A DNA stretch of 64,000 nt, from NCBI RefSeq assembly GCF_041821045.1, contig NZ_JBGUAW010000003.1, forward strand, positions 62,001 through 126,000. The letters are read 5' to 3'. Positions 25,660-33,125 of this stretch are shown here, piece after piece. Under the pieces are notes generated by a model that worked only from the letters and a program-made list of their open reading frames with translations, was not told the origin of the DNA and made no database searches. Each line of letters starts with the position of its first letter. Position 1 is the stretch's first letter. Source of the DNA: Thiohalorhabdus sp. Cl-TMA (GTDB lineage Bacteria; Pseudomonadota; Gammaproteobacteria; Thiohalorhabdales; Thiohalorhabdaceae). The position numbers and the translations under genes were made by a program.

Positions 25660-26550
25660 TCAATCGGTCCGGGTGCTGCGGCGGCCGGCCCAGCCCAGGC
25701 CGGCCATGCCGAGGCCCAGCAGTAGGGCGGTTCCGGGTGCGGGAACGGGCTCGGGCCCGGGCCCCGGATCACCGGTAAAGGAGCCGGACTCGATGAATAC
25801 TCCGGAATCAAACAGCCCGTCGGCGGTGTCAGCGATGGCCAGCTTGATGCTGTGGGTGCCGGTGCCGAGGTTTGTCCCCTGTGCCGTGAGCACGTCGGTG
25901 AACCCGTCATACTCGAAATCGAAGTTGGGTCCGCCGTCGTCCAGGTCGTTGTTGTTGTAGAGCTGGGCGTTGGAGGCGTTGGTGCCCAGGGGATTCCCAC
26001 CGTTGACGTTGTTGATGCTCACCGGGGTGCTGGTGCCGGGGAGCAGGGCGATGTTCTGGCCGTCCAGGAAAAAGCCAAAGACGTCGTTGAATTCCTGGTT
26101 GACGTACTCGTTGTACTCCTCGGAGGCGAAGACGTAGTTGAAGGCCAAGTTGCCGCTGTCTGTGGTGAAGTCGAATTCCAAGACGGCGGCGTCCTGGGTC
26201 TCCTCCGGGGCCACCAGGTTGTCCAGATCAGGGTCGCCGGCGGCGTTGGTGTCCGTGGAGGTGGCATCCGAGGTGTTGGTATTATCGACATCCGCGGCCG
26301 ACCCGGTGGTCATGACCACCCCCTGGTCGATGCCGATCCCCGAGCTGTTGCCGTCGGTGAACGTGCCGGACTGGGTGACATCATCGCCGTCCGTGTAGGT
26401 GGGCGCGCCCTGCAGGGTGATGCCCGGTCCGATGATGTTGTTCACCAGTGTGGAGGCGTCATCGGTGGGGGAAACGGCAATGGCGTGGGCGGAGCCGGTG
26501 CCGGCCAGCAGCAGGAACAGGGCGGTTCCGGTGCGGTGCATGCTTGTCAT
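25660..26550 (-). CDS. Choice-of-anchor-L domain protein with PEP-CTERM sorting signal
   Basis: The 296-residue secreted protein has a signal peptide ending GSAHAIA (about residue 23). A choice-of-anchor-L domain follows: NIIGPGITLQGAPTYTDG, GIGIDQGVVMTTG, FVFASEEY-like NYVFASEEYNEYV and FGFFLDGQNIALLPG. The C-terminus is a PEP-CTERM-like signal: PVPAPGTALLLGLGMAGLGWAGRR. Exosortase would cleave this and release or anchor the protein outside. It is Asp/Asn-rich. Start ATG 26550 follows AGAGGG. A sigma-54 promoter lies 45 nt upstream. No exosortase gene is in the window. Confidence 0.9.
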   Translation of the reverse strand: MTSMHRTGTALFLLLAGTGSAHAIAVSPTDDASTLVNNIIGPGITLQGAPTYTDGDDVTQSGTFTDGNSSGIGIDQGVVMTTGSAADVDNTNTSDATSTDTNAAGDPDLDNLVAPEETQDAAVLEFDFTTDSGNLAFNYVFASEEYNEYVNQEFNDVFGFFLDGQNIALLPGTSTPVSINNVNGGNPLGTNASNAQLYNNNDLDDGGPNFDFEYDGFTDVLTAQGTNLGTGTHSIKLAIADTADGLFDSGVFIESGSFTGDPGPGPEPVPAPGTALLLGLGMAGLGWAGRRSTRTD

Positions 26551-26594
26551 GAATAGACCCTCTGGTTTGAAGTGGGGGATGTACCCCCCACCAA

Positions 26595-26610
26595 AGCAAC
26601 CCGTATGCCC
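26595..26610 (-). promoter_or_regulatory. Sigma-54 promoter of the choice-of-anchor-L PEP-CTERM gene
   Basis: On the minus strand the sequence is GGGCATACGGGTTGCT. It matches the RpoN consensus TGGCAYRNNNNTTGCW at every specified position except the first. The GG and GC doublets have the correct spacing. It ends 45 nt before the start codon at 26550, a good distance. RpoN control of PEP-CTERM genes is known in other proteobacteria. Confidence 0.8.
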
Positions 26611-28026
26611 GTTCGGGATTTTTCCCAACAATCATCGAGGAATGCGTCCGCTCCCGCGGCTTCGTGGTCCTCGGGCGGCCTTTTCGTAAAGCTCCTGGAC
26701 GCGATCCGGGGAGGTCGGACGCGCGGCCTGCGGCCGGTAGGCTGGCTGCTGGTTGGCCTGCTGCTGGCAGGATGCGCCGGCGAGGCCCCGGAGCAATCCG
26801 GCGTGCGGCTGGAGGCCTGGGTTCATGCCGGCCGACAAGCGGAGCGACAGACCATCCGGGGGCAGGTGGCTCGCTTCAATGATCGTCATTCCGGCGAGAT
26901 CCATATCGATCTGACCCTCATCCCGGAGGGCGCCTACAGCGCCCAGGTACAGGCGGCCGCCCTGGCCGGCGAGCTGCCGGATCTGCTGGAGTTCGACGGC
27001 CCCAACCTCTACCAGTACGTCTGGCAGGGCAGCCTGCGCCCAGTGGGCCCGTGGCTGCCGGAGTCCGTGAAGGCGGACCTGATCGTCTCCGTCCGCGAGC
27101 AGGGCACCTTCCGGGGGAACCTCTACTCGGTGGCCGCCTACGATTCCGGACTCGGAATCTACGCCCGCCGCAGCCGGCTGGAGGCGGCGGACGCGCGCAT
27201 CCCGGAGGGACCCGACGACGCCTGGGGCATCCGCGAATTCGGGCGGCTCCTGGCGCGCCTCGCGGAAAGGGACCACGACGGCGCGGTGCTGGACCTGCAC
27301 CTCAACTACCAGGGGGAATGGTTCCCCTACGCTTTCGCGCCGGCGCTGTGGTCCGCGGGCGGCGGCCTCATCGCCCGGCCGGGCTACGACCACGCCGAAG
27401 GTGTGCTGAACGGGCCGCGCTCGGTATTCGCCATGCGCCGGATCCAGGAATGGATCGAGCGGGGCCGGGTGGACCCCAATCTGGACGACGCAGCCTTCAC
27501 CGGCGGCAGGGTGGCGTTGTCCTGGGGTGGGCACTGGAACTACCCGCGCTACAAGGAGGCGGTGGGTGAGGACCTGCTGGTGCTGCCCCTGCCGGATTTC
27601 GGGCGGGGGATGCGCACGGCCCAGGGCTCCTGGAACTGGGGCATCACGCGGGGCTGCGACCACCCCGAGGCGGCGGGGAAATTCCTGGCATTCCTGCTGC
27701 GCACGGAGGAGGTCCTGGCCATGACCCGGGCCAACGGCGCCGTGCCGGGCACCCGTTCCGCCCTGCGCCGGTCGAGGCTTTACGGACCGGGCCGCCCCCT
27801 GCGGCTGTTCGCCAAGCAGCTCCGCTCCCCGCATGCGGTGGCGCGGCCCAAGACCCCGGCCTATCCGATCATCTCGGCCATCTTCCGGGACGCCTTCGCC
27901 GACATCCGCCACGGCATGGCCGTACCCGCCGTGCTCGACCGGGCTGCCGCCGAGATCGACGCAGACCTGCGCGCCAACGAGGGCTACCGGTTCCCCGAGG
28001 TCGAGCGGGAGAACCGAAAGGACTGA
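26605..28026 (+). CDS. Sugar ABC transporter substrate-binding lipoprotein
   Basis: The 473-residue protein is a family 1 extracellular solute-binding protein. A hydrophobic stretch with lipobox LLVGLLLAGC (Cys at about residue 55) shows a lipoprotein export signal. The mature part has FNDRHSGEIHIDLTLIP, LPDLLEFDGPNLYQYVWQG, and late-domain features GRVALSWGGHWNYPRYK and FLLRTEEVLAMTRANGAVPG. The start is uncertain: ATG 26605 gives an odd 40-residue leader and lies inside the divergent sigma-54 promoter. It precedes two permease genes and should feed them. Confidence 0.88.
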   Translation: MPVRDFSQQSSRNASAPAASWSSGGLFVKLLDAIRGGRTRGLRPVGWLLVGLLLAGCAGEAPEQSGVRLEAWVHAGRQAERQTIRGQVARFNDRHSGEIHIDLTLIPEGAYSAQVQAAALAGELPDLLEFDGPNLYQYVWQGSLRPVGPWLPESVKADLIVSVREQGTFRGNLYSVAAYDSGLGIYARRSRLEAADARIPEGPDDAWGIREFGRLLARLAERDHDGAVLDLHLNYQGEWFPYAFAPALWSAGGGLIARPGYDHAEGVLNGPRSVFAMRRIQEWIERGRVDPNLDDAAFTGGRVALSWGGHWNYPRYKEAVGEDLLVLPLPDFGRGMRTAQGSWNWGITRGCDHPEAAGKFLAFLLRTEEVLAMTRANGAVPGTRSALRRSRLYGPGRPLRLFAKQLRSPHAVARPKTPAYPIISAIFRDAFADIRHGMAVPAVLDRAAAEIDADLRANEGYRFPEVERENRKD

Positions 28027-28184
28027 CCGCTCCCTTTGTCCCCATTGTCCCGAAGGCGGTAAAGGGACCAATGTGGGAGTGAGCTCCGTTCGCGACATAT
28101 CCGAAGAGCCACGGACGGCCGCATGCCGCCGCTCCCGGGCTCTGCCGAGTGTCGGTGAACCGCCCTCCGCCCGTGGAGTCCGCC

Positions 28185-29099
28185 ATGCCCGTGGGTCGCC
28201 GCTGGAAAGCCCTCCTGAATCGCGAGGCCCCGGCCGCCTGGCTGCTGGCGGCTCCGGCCCTGCTCGGCCTGACCCTCTTCGTGGCCGTGCCCTTCGCCCT
28301 GGCCCTGGGCATGTCCTTCACCGACCTGCGCATGGGCTCGCCGCTGCCCACGGAATGGCAAGGCCTGGCGCAGTACCGCCGCATCCTCACCGATCCGTCC
28401 TTCCTGCACGCCCTGCGCAACAACGCCGTGTTCGCGGCGGTGGTGGTGCCGCTGCAGACGGCGCTCGCCCTGGGTCTGGCCCTGCTGCTGGACCGGCCCC
28501 TGCGCGGCATGGTGGTGTTCCGGACCCTGTTCTTCCTGCCGGTGGTTTTCCCTATGGCTCTGGTGGCGGTGGTCTGGATCCTGATCTACGCTCCCGGCCC
28601 GGACGGACTCATGAACGCCGCCCTGGACGCCCTGACCCTGGGCTACTGGGAGCCGGTGGACTTCCTGCACAACCCGTACTGGGCCTTGCCGGCCATCATG
28701 CTGCTGTCCATCTGGCAGGGGGTGGGCTTCCAGATGGTGATCCTGCTGGCGGCCCTGCAGGGCGTGCCACGGGAGCTGCACGAGGCGGCCCGGATGGACG
28801 GCGCCGGGCCGGTACGGCGCTTCTGGCACGTGACGCTGCCGCAGCTGCGCAATCCGCTGATCTTCGTCGGCCTGGTCACGGCCATCCTGTCCTTCCGCCT
28901 GTTCGACCAGGTGCAGATCATGACCCAGGGCGGGCCGCTGGATGCCACTACCACGGTCATGTACGAGGCGGTCACCGCCGTGTTCGAGCGCCAGCGAGCG
29001 GCGCTGGGCGCCGCCATGACCGTGGTGTTCTTCCTGTTGGTGCTGGGGGTGACCGTGGTGCAGCGGCTGCTGGTGCGCGAGGAGCGGGAGATCGAATGA
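28185..29099 (+). CDS. Sugar ABC transporter permease (MalF/UgpA type)
   Basis: The 304-residue inner-membrane permease has six helices and the ATPase-coupling EAA loop ELHEAARMDGAGPVRRFWHVTLPQL. The first helix (APAALLGLTLFVAVPFALAL) and FTDLRMG fit MalF-type permeases of short length. Start ATG 28185 follows GGAG; GTG 28149 is an alternative. The stop overlaps the next permease by ATGA, so the two subunits are coupled. The transporter's ATPase is not adjacent; a candidate is at 46411. Confidence 0.92.
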   Translation: MPVGRRWKALLNREAPAAWLLAAPALLGLTLFVAVPFALALGMSFTDLRMGSPLPTEWQGLAQYRRILTDPSFLHALRNNAVFAAVVVPLQTALALGLALLLDRPLRGMVVFRTLFFLPVVFPMALVAVVWILIYAPGPDGLMNAALDALTLGYWEPVDFLHNPYWALPAIMLLSIWQGVGFQMVILLAALQGVPRELHEAARMDGAGPVRRFWHVTLPQLRNPLIFVGLVTAILSFRLFDQVQIMTQGGPLDATTTVMYEAVTAVFERQRAALGAAMTVVFFLLVLGVTVVQRLLVREEREIE

Positions 29100-29935
29100 G
29101 GCGGGTGGGGGCGGGAATCCGGACGCTGTTGGTCTACGCCGTGCTGCTGGGCCTGGCGGCGGTGTACGCGGCGCCCATCGCCTTCATGGTGGTGGGCAGC
29201 CTCAAGCCCGAGGCCCGGGTGCTGGCGGACATGGGCAGCGCCGTGGCCTTCTATCCGGCCGATCCCTCCCTGGCCAACTACCACGACGTCTTCGCGCGGG
29301 TGGACTTCGCCCGCTTCCTGTTCAACTCGGTGCTGATCACCGGGTCCATCATGCTCGGCGGCCTGCTGGTGAACGGCTTCCTCGGCTACGCCCTGGCGCG
29401 GCTGCGCTGGCGGGGGCGGGGGCTGATCCTGGCGGCGGTGCTGGCCCTGCTCATCCTGCCGCTGGAGGCCATCGCCGTGCCGCTGTTCTACCAGGTGACC
29501 CTGCTCGGCTGGCGGGACACCTACGTGGTGCAGATCCTGCCCTTCGTCGCCAACGCCTTCTTCGTCTACCTGTTCTATGTCTTCTTCCTGGGCCTGCCCC
29601 GGGAGCTGGAGGAGGCGGCGCGCATGGACGGCGCCGGCGTCCTCGGCACCTACTTCCGCATCATCGTCCCCAACGCCAAGCCGGCGTTTGCGACGGTGGC
29701 CATCCTTACCTTCCTGTTCCAGTGGGGCCAGTACCTCTGGCCGCTGCTGGTGACCAGTGGCGAACGCGTCCGCCCCCTGCCCGTGGCCATCGCCGCCTTC
29801 CGCACCCTGCCGCCCCTGGAGTGGGGGGACATCCTGGCCTTCGGCGTGATGATGGTGGTGCCGGTGATTGTGGTGTTTCTGGCGTTTCAGCGGTGGTTTG
29901 TAAGGGGGGTGGCGGAGAGTGGTCTTAAGGGGTGA
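29096..29935 (+). CDS. Sugar ABC transporter permease (MalG/UgpE type)
   Basis: The 279-residue permease has six helices and the EAA loop ELEEAARMDGAGVLGTYFRIIVPNAKP. The first periplasmic region (LKPEARVLADMG...ANYHDVFARVDFARFLFNSVLIT) is typical of MalG-type subunits. Its ATG overlaps the preceding permease's stop. The larger frame starting at 27833 is only upstream read-through. A partial, diverged copy of this gene's EAA region lies at 31905-32063. Confidence 0.93.
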   Translation: MRRVGAGIRTLLVYAVLLGLAAVYAAPIAFMVVGSLKPEARVLADMGSAVAFYPADPSLANYHDVFARVDFARFLFNSVLITGSIMLGGLLVNGFLGYALARLRWRGRGLILAAVLALLILPLEAIAVPLFYQVTLLGWRDTYVVQILPFVANAFFVYLFYVFFLGLPRELEEAARMDGAGVLGTYFRIIVPNAKPAFATVAILTFLFQWGQYLWPLLVTSGERVRPLPVAIAAFRTLPPLEWGDILAFGVMMVVPVIVVFLAFQRWFVRGVAESGLKG

Positions 29936-30011
29936 TTTCTGGGCAGGGGGCTGTAGAGATCACCAAATTTCAGGACGAAGGTGAGGGACAGCCCTTTGTC
30001 ACGCCGAGCGT

Positions 30012-30845
30012 TCAGTCCGCAAGACCCGTCCGGAACGCCCGAAGGAGTGCCCGACCGCGCTCGGTATCCTTTCCCTTCATGTATTTCTCCAAGGCCCGGA
30101 CCAACCGGGAATCCTCCCCTTGGCGGAGCCCGGCATCCAGCACGCCCCGCAATTCCTCGCTCAGACTTGTCCCGGCCACAGTGGCCGCCTTGTGGCCCAG
30201 TACCCTTGCCCCCACGGCATCCTCGTCGTAATCGGCCTCCTCCATCCAATCCAGATAGTCATCATGCAGGTTGCCGGCGACCAGGCGGGCATAGTTTTCC
30301 AGGAGATAGGCCAGGTCCTCGGCATCCCGGTCATGCAGGCGATGCCGATCCTGCCAGGCGATCACTTTCAGGATCGCCAGTCCGGGCGGGCTGGCTACCT
30401 TTGCCGTGAGTCCCGTATCCAGGGTTATACCAAGACTGGCCTTGTAGGCTTCCCTGAACCCGGAAACGTTGAGGCGGACGGCGCGTTCCTCGCCCCACCG
30501 GATTACCCCAGGTTCGGATTCCACCCCGCCAAAGGGGATGAGATCCACGATTGACCCGTGAGGATCGGTCAGGCGCTGGCGCTGATGTCGGTCGGCCTGG
30601 AATTCATAGCCCTCTACCAGGATGGCCTCCAGCGACTGGAAGCCCTCCCAGCTGGCCACCTCGATGCCGATGTCCCAATCCCGGGTGAAGCGCCCCGGGC
30701 GCAGCCCATAGAGCCGCTCGAAGACCAGATGGCGGGCCATGGCCCCCGTGATCATCCAAGATACACCGGCCTCGTCCGCCGCCCGGGCGATCGTTTCCAA
30801 CAGGCGCCGGGAATCCGGGTCCAGTTGGAGCGTGCGCTCAGTCAA
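30012..30845 (-). CDS. AbiEii/AbiGii-type nucleotidyltransferase toxin
   Basis: The 277-residue protein has the nucleotidyltransferase pattern WMITGAMARHLVFERLYG followed by RFTRDWDIGIEV (DxD), then IVDLIPFGG, and KVIAWQDRHRLHDRDAEDLAYLL. It matches the AbiEii/AbiGii toxin family, whose members modify tRNA or other targets with nucleotides and stop growth during phage infection. It overlaps the upstream antitoxin gene by 8 nt. The pair sits between an intact permease gene and a broken permease copy, which suggests insertion. Confidence 0.85.
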   Translation of the reverse strand: MTERTLQLDPDSRRLLETIARAADEAGVSWMITGAMARHLVFERLYGLRPGRFTRDWDIGIEVASWEGFQSLEAILVEGYEFQADRHQRQRLTDPHGSIVDLIPFGGVESEPGVIRWGEERAVRLNVSGFREAYKASLGITLDTGLTAKVASPPGLAILKVIAWQDRHRLHDRDAEDLAYLLENYARLVAGNLHDDYLDWMEEADYDEDAVGARVLGHKAATVAGTSLSEELRGVLDAGLRQGEDSRLVRALEKYMKGKDTERGRALLRAFRTGLAD

Positions 30846-31842
30846 GGAAGCCCTCCCGGATTCGCGCGGCCACTTCCTGCAAGCGGTCAGCCGGGTCGTT
30901 CACCAATTCGGCATAAAGCAACAGGGGGTGGACCACCGGTCCCCAATCTTCCGACGCTTGGGGACCCCAGAAGGAGTCCAGTACTTCCAGATTCCCGGCC
31001 TCGTCTTTTACCGGCCGGATAGTGCGCGCCAGGGCTTTGAAATCCCCCTGCCCGTACAGGGTCGCCCGTTCAGGCCGCAGATACCCCGTCAACCGGGCGG
31101 CGCCCGCTTCCCCGCCGAGCCTGAAGCCGTACTCCCTGGGATCGAGGTCCTGCCACCATTCCGGATCCTCCACCCGGTACCGGCGCGGATTCAGGCGCGG
31201 CCGTAGCTCCCGCTGGAATCCCTTGGCCCAGTCCTCTGCAAGACCTTGCCTGTCGATCCAGTGCCGGCCGCTCCTGCCTACCCGGATATATCCGAGGGAA
31301 TCCAGGTCCTGAATCACGCCCGTGACCGTCCCGAGGGCCACCTGGGCGTATTCGGCGATCTCCCGATAGGAGGCATGGATCAGCCCCTCCCGGCATAGGA
31401 GGGCGAACACCACCTGGAGGCCCTTGGGCCGGAAGGCGCGGATTTGCGGGCCGGTGCTCCGCTTGGCCGGACGACCCTGCCCGGAGACGAACACGTACAG
31501 CTCGGGTCCTTGCAGGAATGCGTTGCCGGCCTGATCCAGGAAGTGAATCCCCCGCTCCCGGAGGATTTCCGCCGCCTTGGGGGTGACCCGCTCGGCCACC
31601 AGTAGCTCCTCGGGGGCGCTTTCCGTAACCACCTTCTCCAGGTTGCGCGGCGCAAGCTCCCCGGACAGGCGCACCCGATAGACCGTCCCCGCTAGCCGGA
31701 CCTCCGGCTCTGGAGCACCGGCTTCATGCTCGGCCGCCAAACCGGCGGTTTTTTCCAGGGCGGCAAGGGCCTGTTCGAGGGTCTTGTTGGGTTCCATCCC
31801 GGGAGCCTTGGAGGTGTTCAATAAAAATGATTGTACATTCAT
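30838..31842 (-). CDS. AbiEi-type antitoxin/transcriptional autoregulator
   Basis: The 334-residue protein has a central winged-helix region (FALLCREGLIHASYREIAEYAQVALGTVTGVIQDLDSLGYI), a preceding nuclease-like fold region (KAAEILRERGIHFLDQAGNAFLQGPELYVFVSG) and a C-terminal domain (LRPERATLYGQGDFKALARTIRP). This layout fits type IV antitoxins of the AbiEi family, which repress their own operon and block AbiEii. It is the first gene of the pair. ATG 31842 begins MNVQSFLLN; ATG 31797 (MEPNKT) is an alternative that would leave more room for a promoter. Confidence 0.82.
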   Translation of the reverse strand: MNVQSFLLNTSKAPGMEPNKTLEQALAALEKTAGLAAEHEAGAPEPEVRLAGTVYRVRLSGELAPRNLEKVVTESAPEELLVAERVTPKAAEILRERGIHFLDQAGNAFLQGPELYVFVSGQGRPAKRSTGPQIRAFRPKGLQVVFALLCREGLIHASYREIAEYAQVALGTVTGVIQDLDSLGYIRVGRSGRHWIDRQGLAEDWAKGFQRELRPRLNPRRYRVEDPEWWQDLDPREYGFRLGGEAGAARLTGYLRPERATLYGQGDFKALARTIRPVKDEAGNLEVLDSFWGPQASEDWGPVVHPLLLYAELVNDPADRLQEVAARIREGFLD

Positions 31843-31866
31843 GTTGAACGTTCACTCAAATTGAAC
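31816..31866. promoter_or_regulatory. GTTCAA/TTGAAC half-sites at the AbiEi start, candidate autoregulatory operator
   Basis: The short palindrome TGAACGTTCA lies at 31845-31854. It is flanked by GTTCAA at 31816-31821 and TTGAAC at 31861-31866, giving four related half-sites around the presumed start. AbiEi antitoxins of characterised systems bind inverted repeats in their promoter. If this is the operator, the downstream ATG at 31797 would be a more natural translation start. Confidence 0.5.
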
Positions 31867-31904
31867 AGCTAAGAATGTTTGTACCGGGTAGGGTTCTGGC
31901 CTTC

Positions 31905-32063
31905 GTGGTCTTCGTTTTCTTTCTTGGGCTGCCCCAGGAGCTGGAGGAGGCGGCGCGCATGGACGGCGCCGGCGTCCTCGGTACCTACTTCCACGTCATC
32001 GTCCCCAACGCCAAGCCCACCTTCGCCACCGTGGCCATCCTCACCTTCCTGTTCCAGTGGGGC
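31905..32063 (+). pseudogene. Fragment of a second MalG-type permease gene
   Basis: The translation FFLGLPQELEEAARMDGAGVLG and the following TYFHVIVPNAKP...FLFQWG matches the EAA region of the intact permease (about nt 29577-29736). Third-position differences are scattered through it. The match stops abruptly at CAGTGGGGC, and a stop follows within 15 nt. There is no start, signal or remaining helices. It is a remnant of a paralogous permease, next to the AbiE module. Confidence 0.85.
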
Positions 32064-32087
32064 CTGACAGCTAGATAACCTCCCGCC

Positions 32088-32780
32088 CTATTTCAAATGC
32101 CTTTCAAAGAACCCCATAGTTCGCTCCCAGGCCAGCTCCGCGGCCTCCGGGTTGTGCTCTAGCGGGGGAAGGTTGTACGAGTCCGCCGTCTCGTTGGCGA
32201 AGGCATGCTTGGCGTCGTAGCGGTGGAATGCGTAGTTCACGCCTGCAGCCTCCAGCTTATTCTCCAGTTCGTCCACGCCGGAGATGGGGAACATGTCGTC
32301 GCGGGTGCCCCAGTGGCCGAGCAGCGGTGCCTGGATCTGGTTGGCGTCCACGTATTCGAGCGGCGGGTAGCCGTACCAGACCACGGTGGCGTCGTGCTCG
32401 GGGACGTGGACCGCCGCCAGTAGCGACAGTGCGCCGCCCATGCAGAAGCCGGTGACGCCCACCTTGGTGCTGCCCGAGGCCTTCAGGTGCTGAACGGCGC
32501 CGCGCACGTCCTGCCCGGCGGCATCGCCGAAATCGAGCTCGGTCATGAGGTGCTCGGCCTCTTCCGCCTCCACGGTCTTCTCGCCCCGGTACAGGTCCGG
32601 CACCAGCGCCCGGTAGCCCGCCGCGGCGAGCTTTTCCGCCACGCCCTTGATCTGGTCGTTCACGCCCCACCATTCCTGGATCACCACGATGCCCGGAGAT
32701 CCTGCGGGCTGGTCCGGCTCCACCAGGTAGCCCTGCGCGGTCTGGCCGTCCGGCCGTTCGAATTCGATCATCTGGCCCAT
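32088..32780 (-). CDS. Dienelactone hydrolase family protein
   Basis: The 230-residue alpha/beta hydrolase has the dienelactone hydrolase layout: Glu36 in IQEWWG, the nucleophile Cys113 in VTGFCMGGALSLL, Asp161 in WGTRDDMFP and His192 in AKHAFAN. The cysteine nucleophile separates it from serine esterases. Carboxymethylenebutenolidase is the classical activity, but most homologues have unknown lactone or ester substrates. No aromatic-degradation cluster is nearby. Transcribed alone, away from the hybrid kinase. Confidence 0.92.
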   Translation of the reverse strand: MGQMIEFERPDGQTAQGYLVEPDQPAGSPGIVVIQEWWGVNDQIKGVAEKLAAAGYRALVPDLYRGEKTVEAEEAEHLMTELDFGDAAGQDVRGAVQHLKASGSTKVGVTGFCMGGALSLLAAVHVPEHDATVVWYGYPPLEYVDANQIQAPLLGHWGTRDDMFPISGVDELENKLEAAGVNYAFHRYDAKHAFANETADSYNLPPLEHNPEAAELAWERTMGFFERHLK

Positions 32781-33125
32781 GGCTTTTCCTCCGGGGGTCT
32801 GGTCAATTGGAAGGGGACGGTCCCGCCAGGTGAAATGGCGGAAGCCCTATTTCCCACGCTACGCCATCTCCCGGGCATGGTTCACGCCGGAAGGGAGGTT
32901 CGGATCTAGTCGATTGTAGAAAAAGATAGGGGTCCGGGGTCATCAGGCCTTTCCACTCGCCCATGGTCCGGCTCACTTTTTCGTGTTTACCCTGGCTTTT
33001 TCGGGATTACCTTTTTAATAACTTCCTTTTCCTCCTTGGGGAACCGACGGGTAAATTCAGGTTCGAACCAGCATCATTGCCGTTTCCTTTTGCGTTAGAA
33101 CCATTTTTTAGGCCGAGGAGTCCCC
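32781..33125. other. Divergent intergenic region, no gene seen
   Basis: This 345-nt gap separates the divergent dienelactone hydrolase and hybrid kinase genes. The right half (about 32985-33115) is more AT-rich, with stretches like TTTTTAATAACTTCC, and probably holds the kinase promoter. GAGGAG just before 33126 is its ribosome binding site. I see no clear palindrome or additional gene. Confidence 0.5.

Noticed and set aside
28021-28184. Extra gene between the solute-binding protein and the first permease
   Set aside because: The 160-nt space only holds frames that overlap both genes; no independent start and ribosome binding site.
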